Below, in pieces: positions 30,249-38,750 of a stretch of DNA of 52,823 nucleotides. The stretch comes from Acidovorax sp. GW101-3H11 (GTDB lineage Bacteria; Pseudomonadota; Gammaproteobacteria; Burkholderiales; Burkholderiaceae_C): positions 1 to 52,823 of the forward strand of contig NZ_LUKZ01000037.1 of the NCBI RefSeq assembly GCF_001633105.1. Reading direction: 5' to 3'. Position 1 is the stretch's first letter. Each line of letters opens with the position of its first letter. Made by a program: the position numbers and the translations under genes. Below the pieces are notes generated by a model. It did no database searches. It was not told the origin of the DNA and was given only the letters and a program-made list of their open reading frames with translations.

Positions 30249-31187
30249 TCAGCGGGGCGTGGCAGGCATCAGCGGCAAGCCCGCAAGCATGCCCACGGCC
30301 TGCGCAGGAAACTCTTCGGCGTCAAAGGCCTTGTCGCCATCGGCGTCAGCCACGCCGTTGGGCACCAGGCCCTTGAAGTCGAACTGGCGCGGGTCCATGA
30401 AGTGCGAGGGCACCAGGTTGCGCAGCGCCACGGCCATGTTCTCGATGCGACCGGGGTACAGCTGCTGCCAGTCGCGCAGCATCTGGCCGATCTGCTTGCG
30501 CTGCAGGTTCTCCTGGCTGCCACACAGCGTGCACGGGATGATGGGGAAGGCGCGGATCTCGGCCCAGCGGGTCAGATCGTCTTCAGCCACATAGGCCAAC
30601 GGGCGGATGATGAGGTGGTCGCCCCGGTCGCTTTGCACCTTGGGCGGCATGCCCTTGAGCTTGCCGCCAAAGAACATGTTCAAGAAGAACGTCTGCAGCA
30701 TGTCGTCGCGGTGGTGGCCGAGCGCAATTTTGGTGCAGCCCAGCTCGTCCGCCACGCGGTACAAAATGCCCCGGCGCAGGCGGCTGCACAGGCTGCACAT
30801 GGTCTTCCCTTCGGGGATGTGCTCTTTGACGACGCTGTAGGTGTCCTGCGTCTCGATGTGGAAGGGCACGCCCACCTTCGCCAGGTAGTCGGGCAGCACG
30901 TGGGCCGGAAAGCCGGGCTGCTTCTGGTCGAGGTTGACGGCGATCAGCTCGAACTTGTTGCCGTTGCGCTGCTGCAGCATACGCAGCACGTCGAGCATTC
31001 CATAACTGTCCTTGCCGCCGGACACGCACACCATCACCTTGTCGCCGTCTTCAATCAGGCCAAAGTCGGTGATGGCCTGGGCCACCTGGCGCACCAGACG
31101 CTTTTCGAGCTTGAGCGCGGCGTGGGCGGCGGCTTTCTCGGCAGCCTCCGCAGGGGGGGTGTCGGGCAGGGTGGCGATAACGGACAT
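30249..31187 (-). CDS. ttcA: tRNA 2-thiocytidine(32) synthetase TtcA
   Basis: The 312-residue PP-loop ATPase has [16 protein letters not shown] at about residue 52, [20 protein letters not shown] at about 125, and [20 protein letters not shown] near residue 220. The paired CxxC motifs hold the Fe-S cluster used to thiolate cytidine 32 of some tRNAs. The family length is normal. The start ATG at 31187 gives the usual N-terminus; the longer frame adds 37 residues. It is upstream of trhP with a 35-bp gap, so both are probably on one transcript. Both proteins need Fe-S clusters. Confidence 0.95.
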   Translation of the reverse strand: MSVIATLPDTPPAEAAEKAAAHAALKLEKRLVRQVAQAITDFGLIEDGDKVMVCVSGGKDSYGMLDVLRMLQQRNGNKFELIAVNLDQKQPGFPAHVLPDYLAKVGVPFHIETQDTYSVVKEHIPEGKTMCSLCSRLRRGILYRVADELGCTKIALGHHRDDMLQTFFLNMFFGGKLKGMPPKVQSDRGDHLIIRPLAYVAEDDLTRWAEIRAFPIIPCTLCGSQENLQRKQIGQMLRDWQQLYPGRIENMAVALRNLVPSHFMDPRQFDFKGLVPNGVADADGDKAFDAEEFPAQAVGMLAGLPLMPATPR

Positions 31188-31299
31188 GGCAAACAGACCG
31201 GGGCTGGCAAAGGGTGCGGACGAGATTTCAACGGAAAGGCGCAAGGGTGCCGCAGCTTGCGGCAGCCCGCAATGCGCTACCGCAGGGCGGCGGCGCATT

Positions 31300-31362
31300 G
31301 ATTGCTATATATTTAATAGCTACAAACGTATACTGGTCGCGCGCAGACGGCCAATTTTGTTC
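31300..31362 (+). repeat. Comamonadaceae-type intergenic repeat, copy 4
   Basis: GATTGCTATATATTTAATAG, then CTACAAACGTATACTGGTCG and CGCGCAGACGGCCAATTTTG. Same order of blocks as copies 2, 3 and 8. It lies between ttcA and the homocysteine methyltransferase gene. Confidence 0.75.
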
Positions 31363-31368
31363 AGATTC

Positions 31369-32433
31369 TCAGGCTTCAGCGGGGTAAAACATCTTGCGGG
31401 TGGGCACGGACTCCACCGCCTTGGCAATGGCGCCGATGTGGTCCGGCGTGGTGCCGCAGCAGCCACCCAGAATGTTCACCAACCCCTCGGCCGCGAACTC
31501 GTGCACCAGGCGGCTGGTGATCTCGGGCGTTTCGTCGAAGCCCGTGTCGCTCATGGGGTTGGGCAGCCCGGCGTTGGGGTAGCAGCTGATGAAGGTGTCC
31601 TCGGCCACCCGGTTCAGCTCCTGGATGTAGGGGCGCATCAGCGTGGCGCCCAGGGCGCAGTTGAGGCCAATGGCCAGCGGGCGCGAATGCCGCACGCTGT
31701 GCCAGAAGGCGGTCACGGTCTGGCCGGACAGGATGCGGCCCGAGGCGTCGGTCACCGTGCCGCTGATGATCAGCGGCAGGCGCTGGCCACTGTTTTCGAA
31801 ATACTCGTCGATGGCAAACAAGGCCGCCTTGGCGTTCAGAGTGTCGAAGATGGTCTCGACCAGCAACACGTCGCTGCCGCCCTCGACCAGCGCCTCGGTT
31901 TGCTCGTAGTACGCGGCGCGCAGCGCCTCAAAGTCCACATTGCGCGCGCCGGGGTCGTTCACGTCGGGGCTGATGCTGGCCGTCTTGGGCGTGGGGCCCA
32001 GGGCACCGGCCACGAAACGCGGCTTGTCGGGCGTGCTGTACTTGTCGCAAGCGGCGCGCGCCAGCTCGGCCGAGCGCAGGTTCATCTCGCGCGCCAGGTT
32101 GGCCATGTGGTAGTCCTCCTGGGCGATGGTGGTCGCGCCGAAGGTGTTGGTCTCGATGAGGTCGGCACCCGCAGCCAGGTAGCGCTCGTGGATGTCGCTG
32201 ATCACGTCGGGCCGGGTGAGCGAGAGCAGCTCGTTGTTGCCCTTCACGTCGTAGGCAAAGTCCTTGAAGCGGTCGCCCGCTTTGCCCGGGCCCGTGTAGC
32301 CCTCGCCCCGATACTGCGCCTCGCCCAGCTTGAAGCGCTGGATCATGGTGCCCATGGCGCCGTCGAGGATGACGATGCGTTGGGCGAGGATGTCGGGCAG
32401 TTGCGCGGCGCGCGTGTAGTGGAGGGCTTGCAT
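31369..32433 (-). CDS. Homocysteine S-methyltransferase module of methionine synthase (split MetH)
   Basis: The 354-residue protein matches only the first module of Met[18 protein letters not shown] at the start, [17 protein letters not shown] at about residue 93, and the three zinc-ligand cysteines at C259 (GLNCALG) and C325/C326 (GGCCGTTP). It binds homocysteine and needs the pterin/B12 protein at 4860-7601 to complete the reaction. The two genes are 24 kb apart and both on the minus strand. No SAH aptamer is visible before this gene. A TACAAT hexamer lies about 14 bases before the ATG, so the leader is short. It diverges from the WYL regulator. Confidence 0.93.
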   Translation of the reverse strand: MQALHYTRAAQLPDILAQRIVILDGAMGTMIQRFKLGEAQYRGEGYTGPGKAGDRFKDFAYDVKGNNELLSLTRPDVISDIHERYLAAGADLIETNTFGATTIAQEDYHMANLAREMNLRSAELARAACDKYSTPDKPRFVAGALGPTPKTASISPDVNDPGARNVDFEALRAAYYEQTEALVEGGSDVLLVETIFDTLNAKAALFAIDEYFENSGQRLPLIISGTVTDASGRILSGQTVTAFWHSVRHSRPLAIGLNCALGATLMRPYIQELNRVAEDTFISCYPNAGLPNPMSDTGFDETPEITSRLVHEFAAEGLVNILGGCCGTTPDHIGAIAKAVESVPTRKMFYPAEA

Positions 32434-32583
32434 AGCCCTCTATTGTAGAAAGCACGGCTCGGTGCAGTGGGAGCGAAAAAATCCTGCATTTTTCCCTTCC
32501 AGTCCGGCAAACGACATGGTTTGGCAAAACGTATCCCTACGATTCACCCATCGCTTTCAAAAGAGCAAAGAACGACAGCTGAC

Positions 32584-33492
32584 ATGAGCACCAAAACAAC
32601 CTCCGCCCAAACCGTCGCCTTCCGGCTTACCAGCATGCTGCGTCGGCTCAATGAGGGAAAAAGACTCGAACCAGAAGCTCTGGCCGAAGAGTTTTCCGTC
32701 AGTCTGCGCACCATCCAGCGCGATCTGAACGAGAAGCTGGCGTTTCTGGAGCTGGAGAACAACGACGGCTACTTCACCGTGAAGCCCGCGCGGCTGGGTC
32801 TGCTGTCCATGAATGACATGGAGCGTTTCGCCGAACTGGCTGGGCTGGATGGGCTGCACCCGCGCCTGTCCACCGAACTCTTGCAGGACTTGCTGAACAC
32901 CAAGCTGCAAAACGCCTTGTTGGTCCGAGGCCCCAACTACGAAGACCTGAGCGGCTTGGAACTGCAGTTCAGCCAGCTGAAAGAAGCCATTGCCAAGCGC
33001 TGCACCGTGGGGTTCCGCTACCGCAAGGCCGATGGCGCCAAGAACGTGAACGACGTACAGCCCTACCAATTGGTGAATCACGACGGAATCTGGTACCTGG
33101 CCGCCATGGATGCCGGGCAACTCAAGGCCTACACCTTCACCAAGATAGAGGGCCTGCTGCTGAACCACGACGACCATTTCGAGCCCGACCCTTCGGTTAT
33201 CCAAAAGCTGGAGCAGGAAGACAGCATCTGGCTCAACTTCGTCAAAACCGAAGTGGTGCTCAAGATCAACAAAGACGTGGCCAGCTATTTCGAGCGGCGC
33301 AAGCTCATTGGCGGGCAAAAGATTGTGAAGGCGCTGGAGGACGGCGGGCTCATCGTGTCAGGCCAGATCGCACACCCCAACCAGATTTGGCCCACGGTGC
33401 GTGCATGGCTGCCCCATGTGCGAATCATCAGCCCTGAGCATTTGCAGGTTGAGCTGGAGCAGCAGTTGCGCGGTTACTTGGATGCGCATTGA
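32584..33492 (+). CDS. WYL-domain transcriptional regulator (YafY/BrxR-like)
   Basis: The 302-residue protein has an N-terminal HTH (FRLTSMLRRLNEGKRLEPEA, then FSVSLRTIQRDLNEKLAFLE). A WYL domain lies at about residues 135-215, with GIWYLAAMDAGQLKAYTFTK holding the W-Y-L motif. The C-terminal WCX-like extension ends in ISPEHLQVELEQQLRGYL. WYL regulators sense nucleotide or nucleic-acid ligands; several (BrxR, CapW) repress phage-defence operons. It is the first gene of a run of plus-strand genes that ends in a NERD nuclease-helicase, so it may control them. The ATG at 32584 was chosen over a poor upstream extension. Confidence 0.9.
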   Translation: MSTKTTSAQTVAFRLTSMLRRLNEGKRLEPEALAEEFSVSLRTIQRDLNEKLAFLELENNDGYFTVKPARLGLLSMNDMERFAELAGLDGLHPRLSTELLQDLLNTKLQNALLVRGPNYEDLSGLELQFSQLKEAIAKRCTVGFRYRKADGAKNVNDVQPYQLVNHDGIWYLAAMDAGQLKAYTFTKIEGLLLNHDDHFEPDPSVIQKLEQEDSIWLNFVKTEVVLKINKDVASYFERRKLIGGQKIVKALEDGGLIVSGQIAHPNQIWPTVRAWLPHVRIISPEHLQVELEQQLRGYLDAH

Positions 33493-33549
33493 CCCGGCCC
33501 AAGTGCGCACAACCCCACTTTTCTTGAGCCCCTCAGAAAGACCCTCGCC

Positions 33550-33711
33550 ATGATCAACAACAACTCCCCCCTGGAAACCCTGGCCGCCTTCGCCATCGTG
33601 TTCGTCGCAGGTGTCGTCTCCACTGCGGGCCTGGGCGCCTACATCAGCGGACTGCGGCGCAAGGCAACAGCACAAGGCGGCACCTCAGGCGACCCAGTAT
33701 CGGGTCGCTGA
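33550..33711 (+). CDS. Small single-pass membrane protein
   Basis: The 53-residue product was read directly from the sequence. A short polar start (MINNNSPLE) is followed by one hydrophobic helix (TLAAFAIVFVAGVVSTAGLG, residues 10-29), a basic patch (LRRK) and a Gly/Ser-rich tail. Start and stop are clear (ATG 33550, TGA 33711). The positive-inside pattern suggests the tail is cytoplasmic. It lies 57 bases after the WYL regulator in the same direction. Function unknown; it could be a small regulator of a membrane partner in the same cluster. Confidence 0.5.
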   Translation: MINNNSPLETLAAFAIVFVAGVVSTAGLGAYISGLRRKATAQGGTSGDPVSGR

Positions 33712-33906
33712 TCACACCGGCCAGCCCTGGCCAAGGGCGCCTATGGCGCCGAATGCTGACGGACTAACAGCCTTCAGCGGCCACTGCGGCGCAGGCCTCT
33801 CACACACCCCCTTCCTACTGCAACCGATGCCCAGGCACCGGATGGGCGAAGCCTTGCCCAAATAAGTCGTCTCCATCCACCAACCACTTCAGACAAAGGT
33901 ATCTCA

Positions 33907-34257
33907 ATGTCTTATTGCCGAGGCTGCGGCCACCAGATTCACGAAACCGCCATCAGCTGCCCCCAATGCGGCGCATTGCAGGCCCAACACAACACCCACA
34001 GCCAGCAGGTCAGTGCAGACGGCTCCCTGTGGCTCCCGGTACCGGCGCTGATTTGCGGGCTGATCCCCGTTCTGGGGCTGCTCGCCCCCAAAGAGCCCGA
34101 CAAGGACCAAGTGCTGGGGATCTTCCTTTTTGCTTCGACCGCCATTGTGTTCGGAAGCATTTCCCTGGCACGCCAAAAACGCGGCAAAGGAATGGCCATT
34201 GCCGGGGTCGTTCTGGGCGGCATCGGCCTGCTCGCCGCAATCGGTTTGCTGGCCTGA
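33907..34257 (+). CDS. Zinc-ribbon membrane protein (DUF4190-like)
   Basis: The 116-residue protein has an N-terminal zinc ribbon (YCRGCG ... CPQCGAL, two CxxC pairs). Two hydrophobic helices follow (LPVPALICGLIPVLGLLA and the C-terminal MAIAGVVLGGIGLLAAIGLL), with IFLFASTAIVFGSISLARQK between. The repeated 'GI..G' pattern fits DUF4190-type proteins, whose function is unknown. The next gene has a similar zinc ribbon followed by membrane helices, so the two are structurally parallel neighbours, 39 bases apart. Confidence 0.75.
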   Translation: MSYCRGCGHQIHETAISCPQCGALQAQHNTHSQQVSADGSLWLPVPALICGLIPVLGLLAPKEPDKDQVLGIFLFASTAIVFGSISLARQKRGKGMAIAGVVLGGIGLLAAIGLLA

Positions 34258-34296
34258 GGTCCAAAGCCCCTGAAACCCCACCTGTGAGGAAACACC

Positions 34297-34674
34297 ATGA
34301 ACAACCCATCCATGAACCCCTGCTTCGGCTGCGGTAAGCCTTTGCACATCTCTGCACCGTCGTGCCCGCACTGCGGAGCCATTCAAACCCTGTCAAACCA
34401 GCCAGGCCCTGATGAAGCCATGCGCAGCGTCAACCGGAGCGAACCCAAAAGCAAGGTCACCGCCGGGGTGCTGGCGCTGCTGCTGGGCGGCATTGGCATC
34501 CACAAGTTCTACACGGGCGCTTGGGGCTGGGGCATCGTGTACATCGTGCTGTGCTGGACGTACATCCCGGCCCTGGTGGCACTGGTGGAGGGCATTCGCT
34601 ACCTCACGCTCAAACAACCGGAGTTCGCGCAGAAGGCCGCGCGCATGGACGGGCCGTTTTCATTCTTGTGGTGA
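34297..34674 (+). CDS. Zinc-ribbon TM2-domain protein
   Basis: The 125-residue protein has a zinc ribbon (PCFGCG ... CPHCGAI) and then a TM2 domain. The TM2 signature is clear: KVTAGVLALLLGGIGIHKFY, then TGAWGWGIVYIVLCWTYIPA and LVALVEGIRYLT, the two-helix unit with the conserved 'G-x-H-x-F-Y' turn. TM2 proteins are found in many bacteria with no settled role. ATG follows TGAGGAAACACC. It has the same zinc-ribbon-plus-membrane layout as the previous gene. Confidence 0.85.
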   Translation: MNNPSMNPCFGCGKPLHISAPSCPHCGAIQTLSNQPGPDEAMRSVNRSEPKSKVTAGVLALLLGGIGIHKFYTGAWGWGIVYIVLCWTYIPALVALVEGIRYLTLKQPEFAQKAARMDGPFSFLW

Positions 34675-34806
34675 GAAGCTGGCCCAACAACACCACCCCA
34701 ACGTTCTCAACCCAACCCGCCAGCCGTCTGACATTCATTCGTAAGCAACCCCAGATTGTGTGGTTACATTATGAAACTCCGGCGCTTGGCGACTGACCGC
34801 CTCACC

Positions 34807-35589
34807 ATGAAAAAGACCACCGCTGTTGCTCTTGCCACCCTCTGCCTTGCCAGCCTCGCCACCGCCGAAGTCACCCAAGGCGTGCTCGAAAAAGGCCCCG
34901 CGTATTCCGCACTCTTCAGCGCCAGCCCCGAGTCGGGCGACCTCATCGGTTTTGCCTTTAAAACCCAGTCCACCGTGGGCCGGGCGATCTTGCAAAGCTG
35001 CCTGCCCGGCCTGCTCTGCAAGATCGAAAAATCAGCCACCCGCCCCGTCAGCGATGCCCTGAGTGACACCTTGGGCCAGAAATTTGCGACCCAACCCGCC
35101 GGGTGGATCGAAATCACCCAAGCCCGAAATATCGGCATGGCCCCGGTCGTGTTCGGCTACGAAAAGACGCTGAAGACGCGCCATGGCATGGTCAGCGTGC
35201 GCGAGGAAGACAACACCTTGTTGCTCAAAGGCAAGCCCATCAAGCCCGCCATTGAAGGCAATAGCGGCTTGGACATCGTTGCCAACTACGAGCTAGGGGC
35301 CATCGACGTGCTGTTGTTGCAAAGCAGTGGCGGCACTGCCTGCCCCGCACTGTTCCGGTTCGTCAATATCAGCCCGGGTGGCGTGCTGCGGGTTTCGCCG
35401 GAATTTGGCACCTGTTCGGACATCATTTATCCAACCTTTGATTCGAAGGTGGGCGTGACTGTGGCTATGGTGGGGTTTCGTGGGCCGTTTGAGCCTATTG
35501 CTGACCGAAAGAAGGCGGCTATGACCAAGGCTGTGTACAGATGGAACGTCCAAGGACCGTTGAGTGAAAACGGGAAACCTGTGCGCTGA
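34807..35589 (+). CDS. Hypothetical secreted protein
   Basis: The 260-residue protein has a standard signal peptide (KKTTAVALATLCLASLATAE). The mature part has no family I recognise. It has two or three Cys pairs (QSCLPGLLCKIEK; TACPALF and GTCSDIIY), suited to periplasmic disulphides, and a beta-rich feel (KTRHGMVSVREEDNTLLLKG). The ATG at 34807 was chosen because the signal peptide begins there; the frame upstream adds 17 residues. It lies in the same plus-strand run. Function unknown. Confidence 0.7.
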   Translation: MKKTTAVALATLCLASLATAEVTQGVLEKGPAYSALFSASPESGDLIGFAFKTQSTVGRAILQSCLPGLLCKIEKSATRPVSDALSDTLGQKFATQPAGWIEITQARNIGMAPVVFGYEKTLKTRHGMVSVREEDNTLLLKGKPIKPAIEGNSGLDIVANYELGAIDVLLLQSSGGTACPALFRFVNISPGGVLRVSPEFGTCSDIIYPTFDSKVGVTVAMVGFRGPFEPIADRKKAAMTKAVYRWNVQGPLSENGKPVR

Positions 35590-35620
35590 TGCTTCAAACA
35601 AAACAAAGAGACAAGTCACC

Positions 35621-35830
35621 ATGCCTATCGCTCCTCCGCCCGTGACTTACCAGTGTTCAGCATGCGGGTGGTCGAAAACTGTCGCCCCCAGGAGCGATGC
35701 GTTGATGCCAGGAGAGTATTTCAGTGTATGTCCGGGTTGCGGGTATGCACCGCTTGATACGGTGACCGCCAATGTCTTACGCGCAGCAATTGCACAGATG
35801 GCTTTACGTGTGCGACCAGTTCAGCGCTGA
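35621..35830 (+). CDS. Small zinc-ribbon protein
   Basis: The 69-residue protein has two CxxC pairs (YQCSACGWSK and SVCPGCGYAP), enough for one zinc ribbon, and a short helical C-terminus. ATG at 35621 follows AAAGAGACAAGTCACC. No family beyond 'zinc ribbon' can be given. It is the third zinc-ribbon product in 2 kb of this run and the last gene before the lower-GC block. Confidence 0.55.
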   Translation: MPIAPPPVTYQCSACGWSKTVAPRSDALMPGEYFSVCPGCGYAPLDTVTANVLRAAIAQMALRVRPVQR

Positions 35831-35907
35831 AAGAATCGATTTGGTAGCAGTCCGGCCCAAACCCGAAACACCCTCAAAGACATTTTTTACCTTAATAGCG
35901 AAAAACT

Positions 35908-37203
35908 ATGAACAACGTGAAAGCAGTGATCGATAGAGAAGCCGAGTTACGACGCAAGCAGTACTTGGCCCTCGGATGCCTGGCGTCGGCAATGGTTGTC
36001 TTTATAGTCACTCTATTCATGCCCCCCACATTCGCCGTGCGTTTGATTAAGGCGGGTGCCGAGGCGGCGATGGTTGGCGGGCTTGCTGACTGGTTTGCTG
36101 TAGTGGCTTTGTTCCGGCACCCACTGGGCTTGCGGATACCGCACACCGCCATCATCCCGCAGAGCAAGGATCGTATTGCCGACAACCTGGCGGACTTCGT
36201 GCGCGAGAAGTTTCTCAACCCTCAGGTGCTGACGGAACTGATACAGCGCAGTGATCCTGCGCATCGCTTTTCTACTTGGCTGGCCGAGCCCTCCAATGCT
36301 CGGCGAGTGGGGCGGCATACGGCAGATCTTGTTAGTGGCTGGCTGGATTTAGTAGACGACCGACGCATACAAACATTTATCGGCGATGCAGCACGCACTG
36401 TGCTGGGAAAACTGGATTTCTCGCAGGCACTGGGTTCCGTGCTGGAAATGTTGACCCACGGCGGACGCCACCAGCAGATATTGGATACGGCGCTCGACTA
36501 CCTGGCAGAAAAGCTACGGGAGCCAGAGCTGCGCGGCAAAGTAGCAGTGCGCGTGGTCAACTGGCTGAAGGAGGAGCACAAATTGAAGCAGTTGCTTCTA
36601 CCCACAGACTGGATTGGTGATCAAGCTGCGGAGGCGGCAAGTGCTGGTCTGAACCGCTTTCTCGACGAAGTCGCCAACAGCCCTGCGCACGAGCTGCGCG
36701 AAGCATTTGATCAGGCGCTAAAGACCCTCGTGACAAAACTCAAGACGGACGAGGAATTTCGCCACAAGGGTGAGGAGATCAAGGCATATGTGCAGAACAA
36801 CCCCGAATTGACGGAGTACGCGCGCAGCCTGTGGGCAGCGCTGCGCGACTGGCTTTCGAATGACCTGGAGACCAACTCCTCAGAACTGCAGCAGCGGGTG
36901 GAGCGCATGGGTCTATGGCTTGGCCAGAAGCTTGAAGAGGACGAGGAGTTGCGTACATCCATCAACGACCACATGCAATCGCTCGCGAATGATGCAGCTC
37001 CTCAGTTTGCTGATTTTTTGACAGGTCACATCAGCGACACAGTACGCAAATGGGACGCACAAGACATGTCGCGCCAGATTGAATTGAGCATTGGCCCGGA
37101 TCTTCAATACATCCGCATCAGCGGGACGGCGGTTGGGTGCGTAATTGGCGTGCTGCTATTCCTAGTGTCACACCCAGGCGATGTCATCCGATTTTTGAAC
37201 TAA
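35908..37203 (+). CDS. DUF445 membrane protein (YjiN-like)
   Basis: The 431-residue protein of the DUF445 family has one helix near residues 20-43 (YLALGCLASAMVVFIVTLFM) and the family start AEAAMVGGLADWFAVVALFR with PLGLRIPHTAIIPQSKDRIA. A long helical, charged middle follows, and a second helix is near the C-terminus (GTAVGCVIGVLLFLVSHPGD). The charged part probably sits on one side of the membrane as a coiled rod. The biochemical role of the family is unknown. In E. coli the relative yjiN lies near the restriction-enzyme island. Lower GC than its surroundings. Nine bases precede the next gene. Confidence 0.85.
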   Translation: MNNVKAVIDREAELRRKQYLALGCLASAMVVFIVTLFMPPTFAVRLIKAGAEAAMVGGLADWFAVVALFRHPLGLRIPHTAIIPQSKDRIADNLADFVREKFLNPQVLTELIQRSDPAHRFSTWLAEPSNARRVGRHTADLVSGWLDLVDDRRIQTFIGDAARTVLGKLDFSQALGSVLEMLTHGGRHQQILDTALDYLAEKLREPELRGKVAVRVVNWLKEEHKLKQLLLPTDWIGDQAAEAASAGLNRFLDEVANSPAHELREAFDQALKTLVTKLKTDEEFRHKGEEIKAYVQNNPELTEYARSLWAALRDWLSNDLETNSSELQQRVERMGLWLGQKLEEDEELRTSINDHMQSLANDAAPQFADFLTGHISDTVRKWDAQDMSRQIELSIGPDLQYIRISGTAVGCVIGVLLFLVSHPGDVIRFLN

Positions 37204-37212
37204 GGAGAGAAA

Positions 37213-38283
37213 ATGGTACTCCCGTTAATTCCTGTAGCGCTCGGCGCAAGCGCTCTGGCCTCAGCAGTCACTGGGCTCAAGAAGGCTTGGGATGCTAAAC
37301 AGAATTTTTCCAACGCCCAACAGTGGGTAAAGGCGTCCGAGCAACAGTGGCACCAATCTGCGCGAGCCCTAGAATCCCGCCGGGTGGAAGTGTGTACTCA
37401 GTTGAATGCGCTGGCTATGCTGCGAGTGCAAGTAGTGAGCAAAAGCATATCGAAGTTCGCACATTTGATGGATCAGGTGGCCGCAAGTGATTTCCATGAA
37501 ATTAGCGTGGATGGGCATGAGCTCCCCATTGAAATCATCCCTGTACCAGAGCTTGAAAAAGCAAGCTATCAAGCATCCGATTTCCTACAACATGGATTTG
37601 AAAGCGCTGCATCTGGCGCAATGGTGGGCGCAGGTGTGGGGCAAGCCGTCAGCATGTTTGGAGCAGCCTCCACTGGGGCGGCGATTTCTGGTCTTTCGGG
37701 CGCGGCAGCTACCAATGCCACGCTAGCTTGGCTCGGCGGCGGCTCTCTTGCCTCTGGTGGGCTAGGTATGGCAGGCGGCACCGCTGTACTGGGAGGCGTG
37801 GTGGCTGGCCCTGTACTACTGGTGATGGGCTATCTGGCCGCCGGCAAATCAGAAGAAGCCTTGACCAAGGCCCGAGCGCACTCGGCCCAACTAGACGAAG
37901 CGGCGGAACAACTTGAGAATGCCCGCATCGCGCTGGATGCAATTGACCTGCGCTCTCAAGAGATAGCATGGGTACTAGATGCGCTTGACGAGCGTTTTCA
38001 AGGCGCCGCAAGTCGAGTATCACGCATGCTGGGACGCGTACGACGTGAACGCGAGGCCGTTTATCTCGACAAGGGAAAGCCGGTTCCCGCAAGCTTAGTG
38101 ACGCGCAAAGTCGAATATGCGAAGCTCACCGAAAAAGATCAAAACAGTTTCAACATGATGATTGCTCTCGGTTCTGCGCTATATCAGGTTGCAAAGATAG
38201 AAATTATCGACAAGCAAGGTCGGGTCACCAAAAAGAGTGAAAAGATCGTCGGAGAAATGCAGCAACTATTGGAGCATGTATGA
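37213..38283 (+). CDS. Glycine-zipper membrane protein of unknown function
   Basis: The 356-residue protein has a short hydrophobic start (LPLIPVALGASALASAVTGL) and a helical region to about residue 110. A very Gly/Ala-rich stretch (about 130-205) includes GAASTGAAISGLSGAAATNA, then TLAWLGGGSLASGGLGMAGG and TAVLGGVVAGPVLLVMGYLA. A C-terminal coiled-coil half follows. The Gly-rich segment is a glycine-zipper hairpin of the kind found in membrane-inserting or pore-forming proteins. ATG follows AAGGAGAGAAA. The TGA overlaps the next ATG, so both are co-translated. GC is low for this genome. A pore or membrane-effector role is inference. Confidence 0.7.
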   Translation: MVLPLIPVALGASALASAVTGLKKAWDAKQNFSNAQQWVKASEQQWHQSARALESRRVEVCTQLNALAMLRVQVVSKSISKFAHLMDQVAASDFHEISVDGHELPIEIIPVPELEKASYQASDFLQHGFESAASGAMVGAGVGQAVSMFGAASTGAAISGLSGAAATNATLAWLGGGSLASGGLGMAGGTAVLGGVVAGPVLLVMGYLAAGKSEEALTKARAHSAQLDEAAEQLENARIALDAIDLRSQEIAWVLDALDERFQGAASRVSRMLGRVRREREAVYLDKGKPVPASLVTRKVEYAKLTEKDQNSFNMMIALGSALYQVAKIEIIDKQGRVTKKSEKIVGEMQQLLEHV

Positions 38284-38726
38284 CGAAAAAAGAAAGTATC
38301 GTGGACGTGGTTGCACGTACCGTAGGTAGCAAGGGTGCGAAGAACGTTGCGAAACAGGTGCCGGGACTCTCGCTCATCGAAGGCTTGGGGCGTATACACC
38401 AGGCGCATTCTGACTATCAGAAGCTACGTGAAGTGGAACAGACGAAACGGGTCGCCATTTTGGCCGACCGCGACGCCACTATTGAGCAGATTCGAGCGCA
38501 GCGTGATGTCATAAAACAGGCATTGGGAGATGCGTTTGAACTGCGAAAGACGGGGCTTCAAGCGCAAATCCGAGCGATGGACAAAGCCATCGATAACGGC
38601 AATGTGGACGCACTGCATGTTGTGATGGACGGAATGGTCAAAACCATCCAAAGCACACCATTCAAAGATATCGCCGAAATGCGGGAGCAGCTTTCGAATG
38701 ACAGTTTTGTACTGCGACTGAAGTAA
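38280..38726 (+). CDS. Coiled-coil partner protein
   Basis: The 148-residue, mostly helical protein has an N-terminal ESIVDVVARTVGSKGAKNVA. A long coiled coil follows (REVEQTKRVAILADRDATIE, then QIRAQRDVIKQALGDAFELR), and a helical tail contains AIDNGNVDALHVVMDGMVKT and PFKDIAEMREQL. The heptad-like 'RDATIEQIRAQRD' and final 'PFKDIAE' recur in small proteins of unknown role, in my recollection. The ATG overlaps the stop of the glycine-zipper gene (ATGA), implying a fixed ratio and probably a complex. Function unknown; it could be an immunity or scaffold subunit. Confidence 0.65.
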   Translation: MTKKESIVDVVARTVGSKGAKNVAKQVPGLSLIEGLGRIHQAHSDYQKLREVEQTKRVAILADRDATIEQIRAQRDVIKQALGDAFELRKTGLQAQIRAMDKAIDNGNVDALHVVMDGMVKTIQSTPFKDIAEMREQLSNDSFVLRLK

Positions 38727-38750
38727 CGCATCTTGCGACTCCAACTGCCT

